Shown here: piece by piece, positions 1 through 12,200 of the stretch | Layout of the letters: the number at the start of each line of letters is the position of its first letter | How positions within the stretch are numbered: position 1 is the stretch's first letter | From: Haematococcus lacustris | Taxonomy: Eukaryota; Chlorophyta; Chlorophyceae; Chlamydomonadales; Haematococcaceae | NCBI GenBank assembly: GCA_030144725.1 | Contig: JASKMD010000006.1 | Coordinates: forward strand, 6,761,360 to 6,825,359 | Direction of reading: 5' to 3' | Length of the DNA: 64,000 nt | Program-made: the position numbers and the translations under genes | Notes under the pieces: generated by a model | Database searches by the model: none | Seen by the model: only the letters and a program-made list of their open reading frames with translations | Told to the model about the DNA's origin: nothing

Positions 1-100
1 TGGGGGCAGTGGGGGCAATGGAGCCAGTGGTGGCAGCCATGCAACTGACCCGCAGTCATACCGGGAGCCCATGGACCGCCCTGACCCGCCCTGACCGCCC

Positions 101-668
101 ATGCAACAACCCACCTTGCAGCACCATCAGGCAGCTACTGGCCTGCTGCGCTACCTCAAGCGAACAGCAGCCTGGGGCCTGGTGTACAGCAGCAGCGGCA
201 GCTCACAGCTGCAAGGCTATGCCGACGCCGAATATGCTGGCGACCCTGACAGCATGCGCAACACCAGCGGCACAGTCTTTGTGCTCAACGGCGCAGCAAT
301 CAGCTGGCGCAGCCAGCTGCAAACCACAGTGGCAGCCTCTACCACAGAGGCTGAGACCCAGGCTGCAGCCGCAGCCACCAAGGAGGCACTGTTTTCTGCG
401 CAAGGTTCTGCACCACCTGGGTGCCAGCTGTGACCCCATCCCCATCTTCTGTGACAACCAGGGGGCTGTGGCCCTCATCAAGAATCCGGTGGAGTCCAGC
501 CGCAGCAGGCACATTGCTGTGGCTCACCACCTGGCCCGGGAGCGCCAGGCACGAGGGGAGGTAGTCTTCACACACTGCCCCTCTACAGAGATGGTAGCTG
601 ATGCTCTAACAAAGCCACTGTCAGCCCAGCTGCTTAATGGCTGTGTCCGTGGCATGGGGGTCAACTAG
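101..668 (+). pseudogene. Copia (Ty1-type) retrotransposon, end of reverse transcriptase plus RNase H, frameshifted
   Basis: This is the 3' end of a Ty1/Copia polyprotein. The first part (101-400) carries the LRYLKRT block that follows the reverse transcriptase, then the RNase H acidic motifs GYADAEYAGD and TTEAE. The rest continues in another frame with DNQGAV, the SRSRHIAVAHH block and TKPLS, which are the usual last motifs of Copia pol, and stops at 666-668. The frame changes near 399-402, in a run of four T, so this copy cannot make an intact polyprotein as it stands. The 5' part of the element lies outside the window. The family assignment is firm; whether the element is recently dead is inference. 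Confidence 0.85.
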
Positions 669-1066
669 AGCACGGCATGGGGGTCAGATATAGCATGAGG
701 TCTCCACACATAGACTGCAGCAAGTGACATGGCATGTGTGATGCAACGTTAGTTTCCTAAGTTGCTGGCAGAACCTGCCAGCATAGCACCTGTCTGACAT
801 CTGAGCATGACTGCATGCACATGTACATTCGAGCACATGTACATTAGAGCACAATCATAGCATCTACACAAACACGCATGTTGCATAGACATGTTTCGTA
901 GCCAAGCTGCTGGCAGAACCTGCTAGCATTGCATGTGCCTGCATTGCATTTACATTTGAGCATGACTGCATGCACATGTACATTCGAACACATAGCATGT
1001 ACACAGACACGCATGGATATGTTTCTTAAACTTAACACTGATTGCAATGGCTTTCCTGAGTGGGGG

Positions 1067-1278
1067 TGTTAGAGAATACAGTCAAGCCATTGAGGCGACT
1101 CTTCGTCACCGGGTAGTGTGTGTTTGTGTGACCGGTAGGACTTAAGCAGACTCCTGCGTGAGGCACGACGGCACGGTCGTGCCCTCGCGCAGGTATGGTG
1201 TTATTCCGCATTGCTATGCACATAGTTACAGTCGCTCATCATGTGCATATAATTGTTCTTCTCTTTACACTTGTAACA
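1067..1278 (+). repeat. Probable 3' LTR of the Copia element
   Basis: A purine-rich stretch (GAGTGGGGG, 1058-1066) is followed by TGTTAGAGAATACA, the usual start of plant and algal Copia LTRs. The most likely end is TTGTAACA at 1271-1278, giving a 212-bp LTR with TG...CA ends. The partner LTR is outside the window, so the end cannot be confirmed by comparison. Between the pol stop (668) and this point lies 400 bp with repeated CATGYACAT-type motifs and no gene. Confidence 0.55.
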
Positions 1279-1302
1279 CGGCACGGTCGTGCCCTCGCGC
1301 AG
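1168..1302. repeat. 25-bp direct repeat spaced 110 bp, containing a dyad
   Basis: The same 25 bases, centred on the dyad GGCACGGTCGTGCC and ending CCCTCGCGCAG, occur at 1168-1192 and 1278-1302. The second copy sits at the junction between the LTR and the AT-hook transposon. It may be a local tandem duplication of 110 bp or a footprint of insertion. Confidence 0.8.
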
Positions 1303-2345
1303 TCCGTGGCATCAGTGCCGATGACGCAGCCGAGAATTTGCTACGCCAGGTTGACCAACATGATGAAATGCTCCATCGAAGGGCTCTCGATCGTGAATAT
1401 GCGGCTATCGCGAAGCGTGGGCCGGGCAGGCCTCGCAAGCTGTTTAGCATTGGGCTCGCAAGCTGTTTAGCATTGGGCTGTTTAGCATTTAGCATTGGGC
1501 TAACCCTCCTCCTCCTCCTCCTCCTCCCCCTCCCTCGCAAACGTGGCAGGCCATTGGGCTCCAAGAACAAACCTAAGCCAGCCCAACAGGACAAGCCACG
1601 CCCATTCCCACACGCAAGCAGGCACGGTTGGTGTGCAATACTAGCAGCAGCGCCAACAGCAGCAGCGCTAACACAAGCAGTGCCGGCAACAGCAGCGGCG
1701 ACTACGGTAGCAGCGAGGGGTGGGTAGGTAGCAAGTTAGCAGCCGGGGTGGCTGGCTACAGGAAGTCAGCTGTTGGGGTGGTTGGCAAGGCCATGGCAGC
1801 AGCCGGGGTGGCTGGCCGCACCAGGTCAGCATCTGGGGTGGCTGGCCAAACCGGGGCAGCAGCTCGGGTGGCTGGCCGCACCAAGTCAGCTACTGGGTCT
1901 TTGCCTTGGCCAAAGCTGCGGCATGGGTGACTGCAAGGGCACGCAAGTTTGAGTGTTCAGAGGAAGATGCAAAGATATGCCGGCACTGCAAGCAGCCACA
2001 GGAGCACCATGACTTCATGGGGGAGGTTCAGTGCCCTATCTAGTGCAAATTCAAGACTTGGTGACTTGGTGCACGGTGACACTACCCATACTTGCATAAT
2101 GGCTTTGACTTGGTGACCGGGAAGCTTGACATGGTGACCTGTGCAAGAAGTGCTTAAACCATGACGGATTGACATGTTATGCAAGGGATGGCTGTCTAGA
2201 ATATTTATAAGCACATCCACATCCTCACAACTCTGTTTTCTGCTAACTTTACATCGGGAAAAAGTAAACAATTTTACTTTTGGGTCGCAAACGAGTATTT
2301 AATTTTATTTTTCGGGGCCTCGCGAATCGAAATAGATAGTACGGT
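1303..2345 (+). mobile_element. AT-hook transposon family, copy 1 (5' end missing)
   Basis: Related copies are at 16817-17543 (-) and 59329-60678 (+). Shared parts in order: a coding stretch starting GISADDAAENLL and ending in the AT-hook-like GPGRPRKL; a second AT hook, RKRGRPLGSKNK; tandem units of about 39 bp reading [17 protein letters not shown]; a segment ending in ATTTATAAGCACA; then TATCGGGAAAA-like and CTCGCGAATCGAAATAGA blocks ending in AGTACGGT. The terminal ACGGT (2341-2345) is the inverted repeat end seen in the other copies. The left end is missing, probably because the Copia element inserted there. No catalytic domain is recognised; frames are broken. Confidence 0.6.
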
Positions 2346-2967
2346 ATATAACATGGCCATGAGGATGTACCTAGCCAGCCAGTGATGTGCATATATTACC
2401 CAGTGTGTGCATGATGCCATCATGTATATTGCAAGCAGGGACATAGAACGGCTCATAGTTAAGTTGTCTACCTTCAGTGATGTGCATGCTGCCATTGAGT
2501 GTGTCAGCAGTTTCTATGCCCAAGCTGCTGACACAAGGCTCTTGATCATTACGGTGTGAAATCATCATCTTATGTACCTTCCTTTTGTGCAAAAATAGTC
2601 CCATGGCAGCAAAGTCGCTGGCACAAGAAAGTACGGCAACACGTTCAAGTGCATGGAAGCAGTTGCAGGAGCAGTCAGAGCACTTGATTGCTTGGAGCCA
2701 CACCGTGAAGTGCTTGGAGCCACATCATAAACGTGTTTACAGCCATGCACATCCCAACCACCACTGTATAAACTCTAATCCGTGTTTCCTACTTTCCTGG
2801 GTCCTGAACAAATAAATTGCATTGGGCACATTGCTGTGCCGGGTCCTATGCTAATAGGTTCGTATGTATGGAAGGCACGCTCGCGACTGATAGTATGGTG
2901 AGTTGTCAGCTGGCATCCCTGTCAGCTGCTGGCATCATGCCCAACCATGCAGGGTGCAGCCAGCTGC
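2346..2967. other. Non-coding stretch, 3' flank of the next gene
   Basis: No coding region is supported here. TTACA at 2736-2740 reads TGTAA on the minus strand, the green-algal poly(A) signal, 230 bases past the stop of the 2968-4155 gene, and fits as its polyadenylation site. Confidence 0.4.
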
Positions 2968-4155
2968 CTACACCAGGCTGATGGGGGCCCAGCAGGCGTT
3001 CTCGCCCTTGAACACGCCGTCGGCGTCGCCCATGTTGCGGCGGCTGAAGCCCAGGGTGATGTGGGGCAGGAAGGAGGTTGGGTTGAACATGCCCGGCTCA
3101 CCGCCCAGCATTTGGTACAGATCAGACACCCTGCAGGGCGCAGGCAAGGGGGACGCTAGCTCAGCAAGGCACTGCTCAGCAACCTAGCCACCACACAACA
3201 CAAGCTGCCAGTGCAGGCTTGCTGGCTACGGGCTCAGCATGTGTGGGCTGCGCATCATGACACCCAACCAAGACAGCTGCTTGCTGCAGCCCTCACCTCT
3301 GGCGGATGGCCACCAGGTCAGCGGAGGACGCAGGCACGTTGTAGGCCTCGTCCACCACCGCTGGGGTGACCAGTGACTTGCGGAAGCGGGCCACGCAGTG
3401 AGGCACAAAGCTGCTGGCCTGGATGTCGGAGGCCATGGCGATGGCGTTGATGTCTTGGATGGTGATGGAGGACAGGGAGGACAGCACGGCGTACTCAGCA
3501 GTGCTGATGGTGGTGATGTACACGTCGGCACGGTTCTGCACAGGACAAGCCAGCAGTTGCAGCCAGGCTGTGGGCGCACACACTTGCTGCTGACACACCT
3601 GGTGGCGCATCTGCACTGCGCATGGGCTGCCAGGGCACCTGAGCAGCTGCAGTGGCTGGCGTTGCTGACAGGCATGCCGTGGCAGCAGTGGCAGGGCTGG
3701 GGGCCTGGCCGGCACCTACCACCAGGGGTGCCACGCCAACAGTGGAGTTCAGCTGGGCGAAGATGGGCTCGTACAGAGCCCAGCTGAGCTGGAAGCCCAG
3801 CCTGCGGGCAACAGGGAATAGCATCGCCACTGTGCTCCCGCATCGCGCCGCTTGCATCAGTCAGCATGCGACTTGCATCTTGCTTGCATCTCGCCACCCA
3901 CCATGAACCGGCGTACTTGTTGGTTGCGTTGCCGAACACGCGAGGGGTGAAGGCAACCTGCGCGCCACCAAGACCCACTACAATGTTTCCCAGGAGCTCG
4001 GGGCTGGCGGGCGCTCGGCACGGCACTGCGCACCACCGTACCTTGGAGCCATCCAGCGCCTGCTTGTCCACGCGGAACAAAGGAGCGGTGGGCTGCAGGA
4101 AGGCAGCGGCGGGGCCGGCCAGCAGGGCCAGGAAGGTCACGGCGGCGGCAATCAT
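2968..4155 (-). CDS. Secreted protein with two PHxxxxF motifs, possible 2H phosphoesterase-like
   Basis: Exons on the minus strand: 4155-3917, 3801-3720, 3535-3297, 3130-2968; all junctions are GT-AG and in phase, giving about 240 residues. The start at 4155 gives a clear signal peptide (MIAAAVTFLALLAGPAAAF). An in-frame stretch at 3997-4041 (45 nt, GT...AG) may be a tiny intron; removing it keeps the frame. The middle reads NRADVYITTISTAEY. Two motifs near the C-terminus, FVPHCVARF and LPHITLGF, resemble the paired H-x-T/S-x motifs of 2H phosphoesterases (LigT/cyclic phosphodiesterase type), though the first lacks the Thr/Ser. Function is therefore only suggested. It is probably exported or enters the secretory pathway. 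Neighbours give no further clue. Confidence 0.7.
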
Positions 4156-6282
4156 TGTGGTTGGTTGCAAGTCGGATGAGTTGATGATGGAGAGGCGATA
4201 TGAAGTGAATGCCAGGAGATGAGCTTGTATGTGGAGGATCGGCCAGATGCGATGCATCTCGATGTCCGTGGCCAGGTGCGATGCATCCCCTCATCGGCCG
4301 GCGATGTGTCGGGGACTTGCGTCAGTGCTAGCAGGCCAAACGCAGCGAGTGCAGCAACCATGTACGATATAAGATTGCCCAGATTCGTGTTAGGCTGGGC
4401 AGCACCTGATGGAGCCATGCATACTTACAGCATGATTATCATGGGCCCATACCTGATTCGATCCCACCCCTCAAGTGAACTGGTCCTGTGACTAGGGTAC
4501 GCCCATATAATTACTAGAAACACCTAGAATTCTAGGCACGAAGGACCTAGATATAATGGCTAAAGAAACTCGGAATTATAGGCTAGAAGAACTACAGTTC
4601 TAGGATGGCCGGTCGCTCCCTACCTGTAACCCTGTGGTCCCACTGTGCCAATCACCATCCTTGCTGACGCACTCTTTGTCTGCTTTGCGGGCCCCACGTG
4701 CCAGTTCTCATGCATGCTTCATTGCTTCATTGCTTCATTGCAAAGCCCGGCTGCTGCACCCACCTCAGGTGCAGGGGCAAAGTCAGCCGGGTGTAGTAGT
4801 GTTCATTAGGCTGTGCGCTCAGATGGTCCAGCTTCTGCATTCACCTCAGCTACTCTGTAGCCAGACAAGGGTGGCCCACGTAGACATCAGACGTCGCCTC
4901 CAGGCGCATTGTCATGGGTTGAATGCCCCACAGCGTCTACCAGGTTCATATATAAGTATCTACCAGGTTCATATGTAAGTGTCTACCAGGTTCATAGACA
5001 AGTGTCTACCAGGTTCATATGTAAGTCAGCCACTGGTGGCGTTAGCATGCCCAGGTCACCGTGGTGCCAGCACTTCAGGTCAACTGCCGAACCCGGCCTG
5101 TTTTACTCACTCCTACGTTACCTGTAGTGCACTTCAGCTGTGTCTTAGCTGTGTAGATTGTGTGATGGTCCAGTGCGGCAATCTATGACAGGCCGCTTGC
5201 GCCACTGATGTCTAGCAATCCCTCTATTTTGTAAGATAACCTCAGGATTGTTGTGTAGTCGTCCCCTGTGGGATACTGGCTGTGAACCGTTGCTGGGGCG
5301 TAGGTAACCCAACCCACACAGCGCCGCCTGCAGATTCGATCCCATTGCGACAGCAGTCGACGCAGAAGCGTTCCCGGCATCAGTAAAGCAAGATTGGCAC
5401 GCTTGTCTATAGTATCCGGCACTTAAAGGAGGGGCAACTCAGCACCACAATTAAGCTGGAAGCCAGCATACACTTGTAGATCCATGTCACGGGCTTGCTT
5501 GCTTGCATAGACCGTTCATTCTTGGATGAAAACAAGAATGCCACATGGCCTGATCCCCCAAAACCCACTCTTGCTCTCACGTACATACGTGGCTGTGTGG
5601 CTACCACAAAACTGGCGATCACGCTTTTCATTATGACTATTTCATGCGTGGCATGCACTGATGCATGCTGACACAGCTGACATGCGGCCTGGCAGCATTG
5701 CTGTGCCACAAGCTGCACCTGGGAGGCCTTGGTGGCAGGTGGTCTTGCAGCCCAGACCCTGGTGTCCGGTTCCTGCTGTCATCTATTGAGGCTGGGAGCC
5801 ACCCAGCTCAGTCTCTTCTGCAGCCGCTGGCGGGCCGGGGGGTCCCCTGTGCACTCAGCGCATGTCCAACACCTTCTTCCGCTTCTCTTCGTCTTTTGCA
5901 GGCGGTGTTGGCAGCCGCCATGCTCTCACCCAACGTTGCCAGTCCAGCCGCCCTGCCTGGCTGGGGTGGAAGTTTGGGTCTGGGCAGCCTTGTTGTAGCC
6001 TTTGCCCGTGGGTCTGCCTCTGTGGGCTGGGATGGCCGGCGAGGTGCTGGGTTCAAGCCCCGAGCATGCTGGCTCGGCTGCCCCGCTGTGGGGGGCTGGG
6101 AGAGCTGGCGTGGAAGCAGCTGGGAGTGGCACACTAGGCCCTGCACATCAGCCAGTTCTTGACCTGCAGGCTGTCCTAGGCTGCAGGTGTGTCGTGCCTG
6201 CCTCAGTTTTAAGCAGCTTCAGTCATTCCTTTGCGATTTTGCTGCTGCATTGCCAGCTGTTGCCAACCAGGCGTGGCACCCA
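4156..6282. other. Intergenic region with small repeats only
   Basis: No gene is supported. It holds imperfect CTAG-rich dyads around 4520-4605 (CCTAGAATTCTAGG and relatives), the tandem repeat at 4936-5027, and at 5326-5345 a GATTCGATCCC box resembling an RNA polymerase III B box without a matching tRNA fold. ORFs between 5665 and 6162 on both strands overlap and lack splice-consistent structure. Confidence 0.4.
4936..5027. repeat. 23-bp tandem repeat, four copies
   Basis: The unit is TCTACCAGGTTCATATGTAAG plus two bases, at 4936, 4959, 4982 and 5005, with a few substitutions (for example ATAGACAAG in copy 3). Confidence 0.9.
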
Positions 6283-9200
6283 CTATGCCTCCACAATGTA
6301 GCAACCACCGCCAGACTTGACCACCGTGTCCACCACTTCAAATGCCTGCAAGCAGCGGGGACTCGCAGGCGTGCTCTGAGGCATGCATGGCAGCCAGCTT
6401 TGAGTAGGCAGCATGCACTCCGACACCAACTGCTACACATGCGCATGGAGCAGTTGTGGAACCAGAACCTCAGCAAAGAGGCAAGAGAGGCAGTGATGCT
6501 TGTTACCCTGCCCCTGCCCCTGCCCCTGCCCCTGCCCCTGCCCCTGCCCCTGCCCCTGCCCCTGCCCCTGCCCCTGCCCCTGCCCCTGCCCTTGCCCCTA
6601 CCTGGGTTGTGAAGGAGCTTGCTTGGCCCACAACCAGCACGCTGTCATGGGGCAACCCCTTCAGCACCTCAGCCGCTCTTTCGCAGCCCTCGCCATCCAA
6701 CTGTTGAAGTACCTGAAGGCCGCAACACCAGATCTAGATGAAAACATAGTGACATGGCATGCAAGTCTTGATGAGCGCCCCTCCCCCTCGCGCTCCCGCG
6801 CCCCCTTCCACACCGCCGCCCCGCACCTCGTCCAGCACCAGCAGGTTGCACACCAGGCGGCCCCGCCTGCGCACGAGCGCTGCAAAGCCCAGGCTGAGAG
6901 CCAGGGCCAGGCGCCGCCGCTCCCCTCCAGACAGCTGGGCGAGGGACCGCTGGCGCGGCGGCCGGCCAGGTGCTTGGAACAGAACAGTCTGAGCAGACAC
7001 GCAGGCAGGCCAGCGGGTAAGGCGGTATAGGCAGGCAGGCCACCAGGCATGCTGGCAGGCTGGTGAGGGAGGTCGGCAGGCAGGCACACGGTGGGAGGGG
7101 TTTGCGGGGCGGGGCGGGGTCGAGGGTGGAGGGTGTGGGTGAAGGTGTGGGGTTGGAGAGCAAGGTGAACCTCTCTCACCAAGCTGATCTCCTCCCTCAG
7201 CCCCTCTGCTTCCGCCCGAGACTCCTTAGGTCTTCCCTGCTGCGCCCCTCTGCTCCCTCTTGCTCGGCCACGCTGCTTCCTCCCTGTGGCCTCCCCTTCT
7301 GCTGCCTGCTCCCCGCCCTCCAGCTCTTCCCCCTCATCAGCTGCAGCCTCTCCAGCCGCCCGGCCCCTGATCTCTGACGCGTTGGTTGCTGCAGCAGGCT
7401 GTGACTGACCAGCCTGGCCTGCAGTAATGGCGGCTGGGCTGGAGGGTAAGGCTGGGGTGGCAGCACCGGATTTCAGGCGGCTGGTGGTGGCGGACAGCTC
7501 TAGAACCATGCCGTCACACAGCTGGGCCAGGTAGGCGCCACACCTGGGGGGTCAAGCAGCAGGGATAGATCACACATAAGTCACACACATCATGGCTTGT
7601 CAAGTAACGAGTAGTGATGTAGCGACGTAAACCACCACCAACAACAAGAACAGTGTGAGGCATGTTGCTGCTTGCATGGTGCTCCATGTGCATTGTGGAT
7701 GATACATGGCCGGCCACGCCCCGTCACACCCACACCCACACAGCACATGCACTCACACAACCAGATTCCAATACAAGGTCACACTGTCAGCCAGTGGTGG
7801 TCACACTAACACAGTGTTGGTCACACTCACAGGTCCTGCAGCTCCCCCAGCAGCCCCTCCAGCACGTAGCTCTGCAGCCCTCCCCGGCCCAGCGCCCGAT
7901 CTGCCTCCTCCAGATCCGCCAGCTGCTGCATGAGCTGCTCTTTCTGGGCCGCCAGCCCAGCCGCCTCCCTCTCCCGCTGCTGGCACTGCTGCTGTAGCCT
8001 GCACATGGGCAGCCAGGCAGGCGAGGGTGGGAGGACAGGTATCTAGACCAGGTGCTCTGCAGAGCAGGTAGGAGTAGAGGCAGGCAGTAGGGCCAGCAGC
8101 TGGACAGGCAGGCAGGCAAGCAGTCATGCATGTGAGGGAGTGAGAGGCACACAGGCATGCACCACGCAATCACACATCACCCTTTCTACCAATGACATTT
8201 TCCCAAGCCAGCATTTCATGTGTGACTCACACATCCAGCTTGGCAGCGTACGGGCTGACCCCTGTGGCCCAGGCAGCCAGCTGGTCACCCAGCTTCTGAC
8301 CCAGCATCAGTTGATGATCCACAAGGACAACCATCTCCTGCATACGGCTGCAAGCCTGCCTCAGCAACAGGCAGAGTCGCTCCTCTGATGCCTGCGCCTG
8401 GGCAACCAGTGTGGTGCCGCCGCTGCTTCTTGCTGCTTGCGTGAGGATGGCCTTCAGCTCGAGCTGCAGTTTACTGTCGTCGTCGGCTCGTGGGAGGGCG
8501 CCGGTGTCCTGCTGCTGCAGTCGATGCCGTCGCAGTGCGTCTTCGACTATGGCGGCCGCCCAGCGGCCGGTAGCGGCATCACTCCGCGAGCGCTCTTGTT
8601 CCCACAGCGAACCACCATCCTCGGTTTTCAATTGCGCGATGCCATCGTGTCCAACTGCTTTGACCAGCGTTGACCAGGTCGACCTAACCTCCCGTTTGAT
8701 GGATTGTACCGCCCCCAGCTGTGTTTGCAACCTGGAGAACCGCTGTCGGAACAATTGCTCCGCGGCCTGAGCCTGCGCCCGGGCGGCGGCCAGCGCCGCG
8801 TCAGCCTGAGCTTTGGCGGCTTGCGCCACGCGAGCCTCAGCCGCTTGCTGCTCGCGAGCTCGTGACGCCTGGGCGGACAATTCATCTCGAACCTGCAGCG
8901 CGCATCGCAGCAGTAGCACACTACCAATCATCCTGACGCCGGATCCTCTTCCCACATCCTCGCAGGGGTCCGCCATGAAGTACACGCCATTAACTAAACG
9001 AGCGGACGGATGCCTTGTCATGCGCATCCCACCCTCAAACATCCCCGCCACCTTCACGCACCCATCCCTAACCCAGCCTTTTCCACACATTGCCCCAACT
9101 ACACAGGCAAGCATCTGATTAGGACGCGTCAGCCATGCCAACCCTTCCAGTCATCGAGGCGAGTACTCGGCCACAAGTGCAGGCAAGCGAAGGACCCTGG

Positions 9201-12200
9201 CAGCCATGCAGCTGTGGAGCTACGTGACCCCTTGCATGACCCAACTAGGCTGATTGTCTGTGTACCCGCCTTACCAGCCGCTCCCTCTCAGCCCGCTCCC
9301 TTTGCACCGCCTGCTCCTGCAAAGCCAGCGCCCCAGCCGTCTTTTGGTACCCTTCCCTCTGGTAGGCCTCCAACTGCTCTGCCTCACGCAGCTCCTGCTC
9401 ACATCGGGACAGCTCTGCCTGCACACAGCGTAGGCGGTGGGGCATATTGAGGCATGGGGCATGGTGTCATGGGGCATGGTGTCATGATCAGCAGCTAGGA
9501 CAGTGGCATGCACAGTGCGGAACACATGCCTTGCGAAAGCTACAAAGCAGGAGGAGAGGCGAAAGTGTTGCAAACTCAAGCCTCCCCACCCCACCCCACT
9601 CCGGCCCCCGCTCCCGCCCTTGCCATGCTCAGCAGCTGGGATAACCCAGTAGGGTAGTATGACATGACACCCCGGCCCCCACTCCTGTCCCTGCCTCCTC
9701 TCCCGCCCAGCATCCACCCTCAACCCAACGCCCTGCCCCTGCCCCTGCTCCTGCACTTTCCGTTTGCCCCATGACATGTGAAAGGTCCTGAGCGGGAGGA
9801 GGCACTGCTGCACTGCCCAGAACCAAGCCTTTCCCACCCCACTTGCCACCCCCGCGCTAACCCCTTTTACTGCCCCGTCCCCTCAACCTCAGCACCACCC
9901 CTGACCCTCCCCCGCCGCAGTTCCTGCCCTCGCTACTAGCCCACCTACTGTACCTTGAGCTCGCGCACTCGGCGCATGAAGTGCGCTACCTCAACGTCTT
10001 GCTCACACTTGTCACACTGTGGCTGGAGGTCACCCGCTGCGACCTTTGCCACAAGCCAGTCCAGCAGCTCAGGACCCGAGGCACTCAACGGGCTGCTCCG
10101 AGGTGAAAGGGTTTCCGTAGACATTCTGGCTGCAGCATGGACGGGTGTGACTGCGCTTTTGAATGAAAGAATGGGGGGGGGGGCCGGGACGCCATTTCCG
10201 TTCATGGGTCCGCCGCCGTTGACGGCTGCAGGCTTCGCTGTGGGTGCGACCAGACCCTCTACCCACGCGCGCTGTTTCTCCATACCCAGCTCACTCTCGC
10301 GTCGCAGCCGCACTACCGCCAACTCCGCGGCCCGCCAAGCCGTGTGCGCCACGTCCCGTTGCGTCCGGAGCTCACCCAACATCTCCGCTTGTGCCGCCGC
10401 CTCCGCATCGGACATATACTTGCTGACTGACAGCGAGAGAGACAGCGCGTACTGCTCAGCTTCAGAGCTCTCAGTGTTGTTCTCCGTGTTCCCCACGGAC
10501 GCACCAGCCGAGGCAGAGAATGTTGAAGTGATGGTGGGCTTGCCGTTTATGGTGGCTCCCTCCATCGCCGACGCCGAGCTAGCGCCTCTCGTTGTTGAGG
10601 TGCTGGAGGGGGCAGCGGGTTCTGCACGGGCGGGGCGTCGCTGGTGATGATGCTTAGCTAGCAGCGGTCGTACACAATGCAGCAGCAATACTGTCGCAGT
10701 TAACACTATGCTTGGTCCCCCCTCCCCCCGCCCTACCCCCCTCCCCTCCCTGGGTCCTTTGCCCGTTCGCCCCTCCTCCTTTGTGACCACCCCACCTGGA
10801 GCAGCGCTTAGGCTTGCCAGCTGCTGCATCACCGCACCCTCCAGAGCCTCCACCTGCTGCAGGGCAGGGGGCAGCAGGCCGCCCCAGCCCAGGAGGGGCG
10901 CCACAGCCTGCTGCGTGTTGGCTTGGCACTGCCTCAGCTGCTGCTCCAGCCCAACCTGCAAGGCCATGGGAGTAAGGGGCGGGCAAGAGGAGGCAGGGTG
11001 GGAACGGGCCAGGGCCAGACCCGGGGTGGAAGAAGGCGATGCGGTATGGAGGGAAGGGGAGGACAGGGAAAGGGGGAAGGTGGGGAAGGGGAGGGGAAGG
11101 GGGTGGGGGAGGGGGGGATTCTCAGAGAGGCAGGGAAGGGTGTCCCGTCCCCGCTGAGTGCATCACCTTCCATGGCACCCTCCCACAACTCCTCACACCA
11201 CCTCCTCCGGAAATGCAACCGCCCCTGGCAACACAGGGTTGATGCCACCACTCCTGGCCTGCCTCCTATCTAACCCATAGCCTCACCCGGACCTACCGCC
11301 CGTACCTCCCCCCTCCCCCTCCCCCTCCCCCTCCCCCTCCCCCTCCCCCTCCCCCTCCCCCTCCCCCTCCCCCTCCCCCTCCCCCTCCCCCTCCCCCTCC
11401 CCCTCCCCCTCCCCCTCCCCCTCCCCCTCCCCCTCCCCCTCCCCCTCCCCCTCCCCCTCCCCCTCCCCCTCCCCCTCCCCCTCCCCCTCCCCCTCCCCCT
11501 CCCCCTCCCCCTCCCCCTCCCCCTCCCCCTCCCCCTCCCCCTCCCCCTCCCCCCTCCCCCTGCCCCGCATCACCTTACTCCCATGCTGCAAGCTGGGGAA
11601 TGACATGCAAAGGTGCGATGACCCCTGGGCAAGCAATGGGGTGCCCGGCCCCTGGCCTTGCCGCTTCCCCTACCTGGGCTTCCTGTCGCTGCTGCTGCCA
11701 CTGGGCCTCCTGCTGCCGCACTGTGCTCAGCTGGTCAGCCGCCTCCCCCAGCAGGCGCTGCANNNNNNNNNNNNNNNNNNNNNNNNNNNNNNNNNNNNNN
11801 NNNNNNNNNNNNNNNNNNNNNNNNNNNNNNNNNNNNNNNNNNNNNNNNNNNNNNNNNNNNNNNNNNNNNNNNNNNNNNNNNNNNNNNNNNNNNNNNNNNN
11901 NNNNNNNNNNNNNNNNNNNNNNNNNNNNNNNNNNNNNNNNNNNNNNNNNNNNNNNNNNNNNNNNNNNNNNNNNNNNNNNNNNNNNNNNNNNNNNNNNNNN
12001 NNNNNNNNNNNNNNNNNNNNNNNNNNNNNNNNNNNNNNNNNNNNNNNNNNNNNNNNNNNNNNNNNNNNNNNNNNNNNNNNNNNNNNNNNNNNNNNNNNNN
12101 NNNNNNNNNNNNNNNNNNNNNNNNNNNNNNNNNNNNNNNNNNNNNNNNNNNNNNNNNNNNNNNNNNNNNNNNNNNNNNNNNNNNNNNNNNNNNNNNNNNN

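Noticed and set aside
3226..4257. Unspliced 343-codon frame upstream and through the 2968-4155 gene
   Set aside because: Its conserved parts are separated by GT-AG introns with matching phase; the part beyond 3917 is intron translation.
5270..5350. Possible tRNA or SINE around GATTCGATCCC
   Set aside because: No cloverleaf and no second copy in the window.
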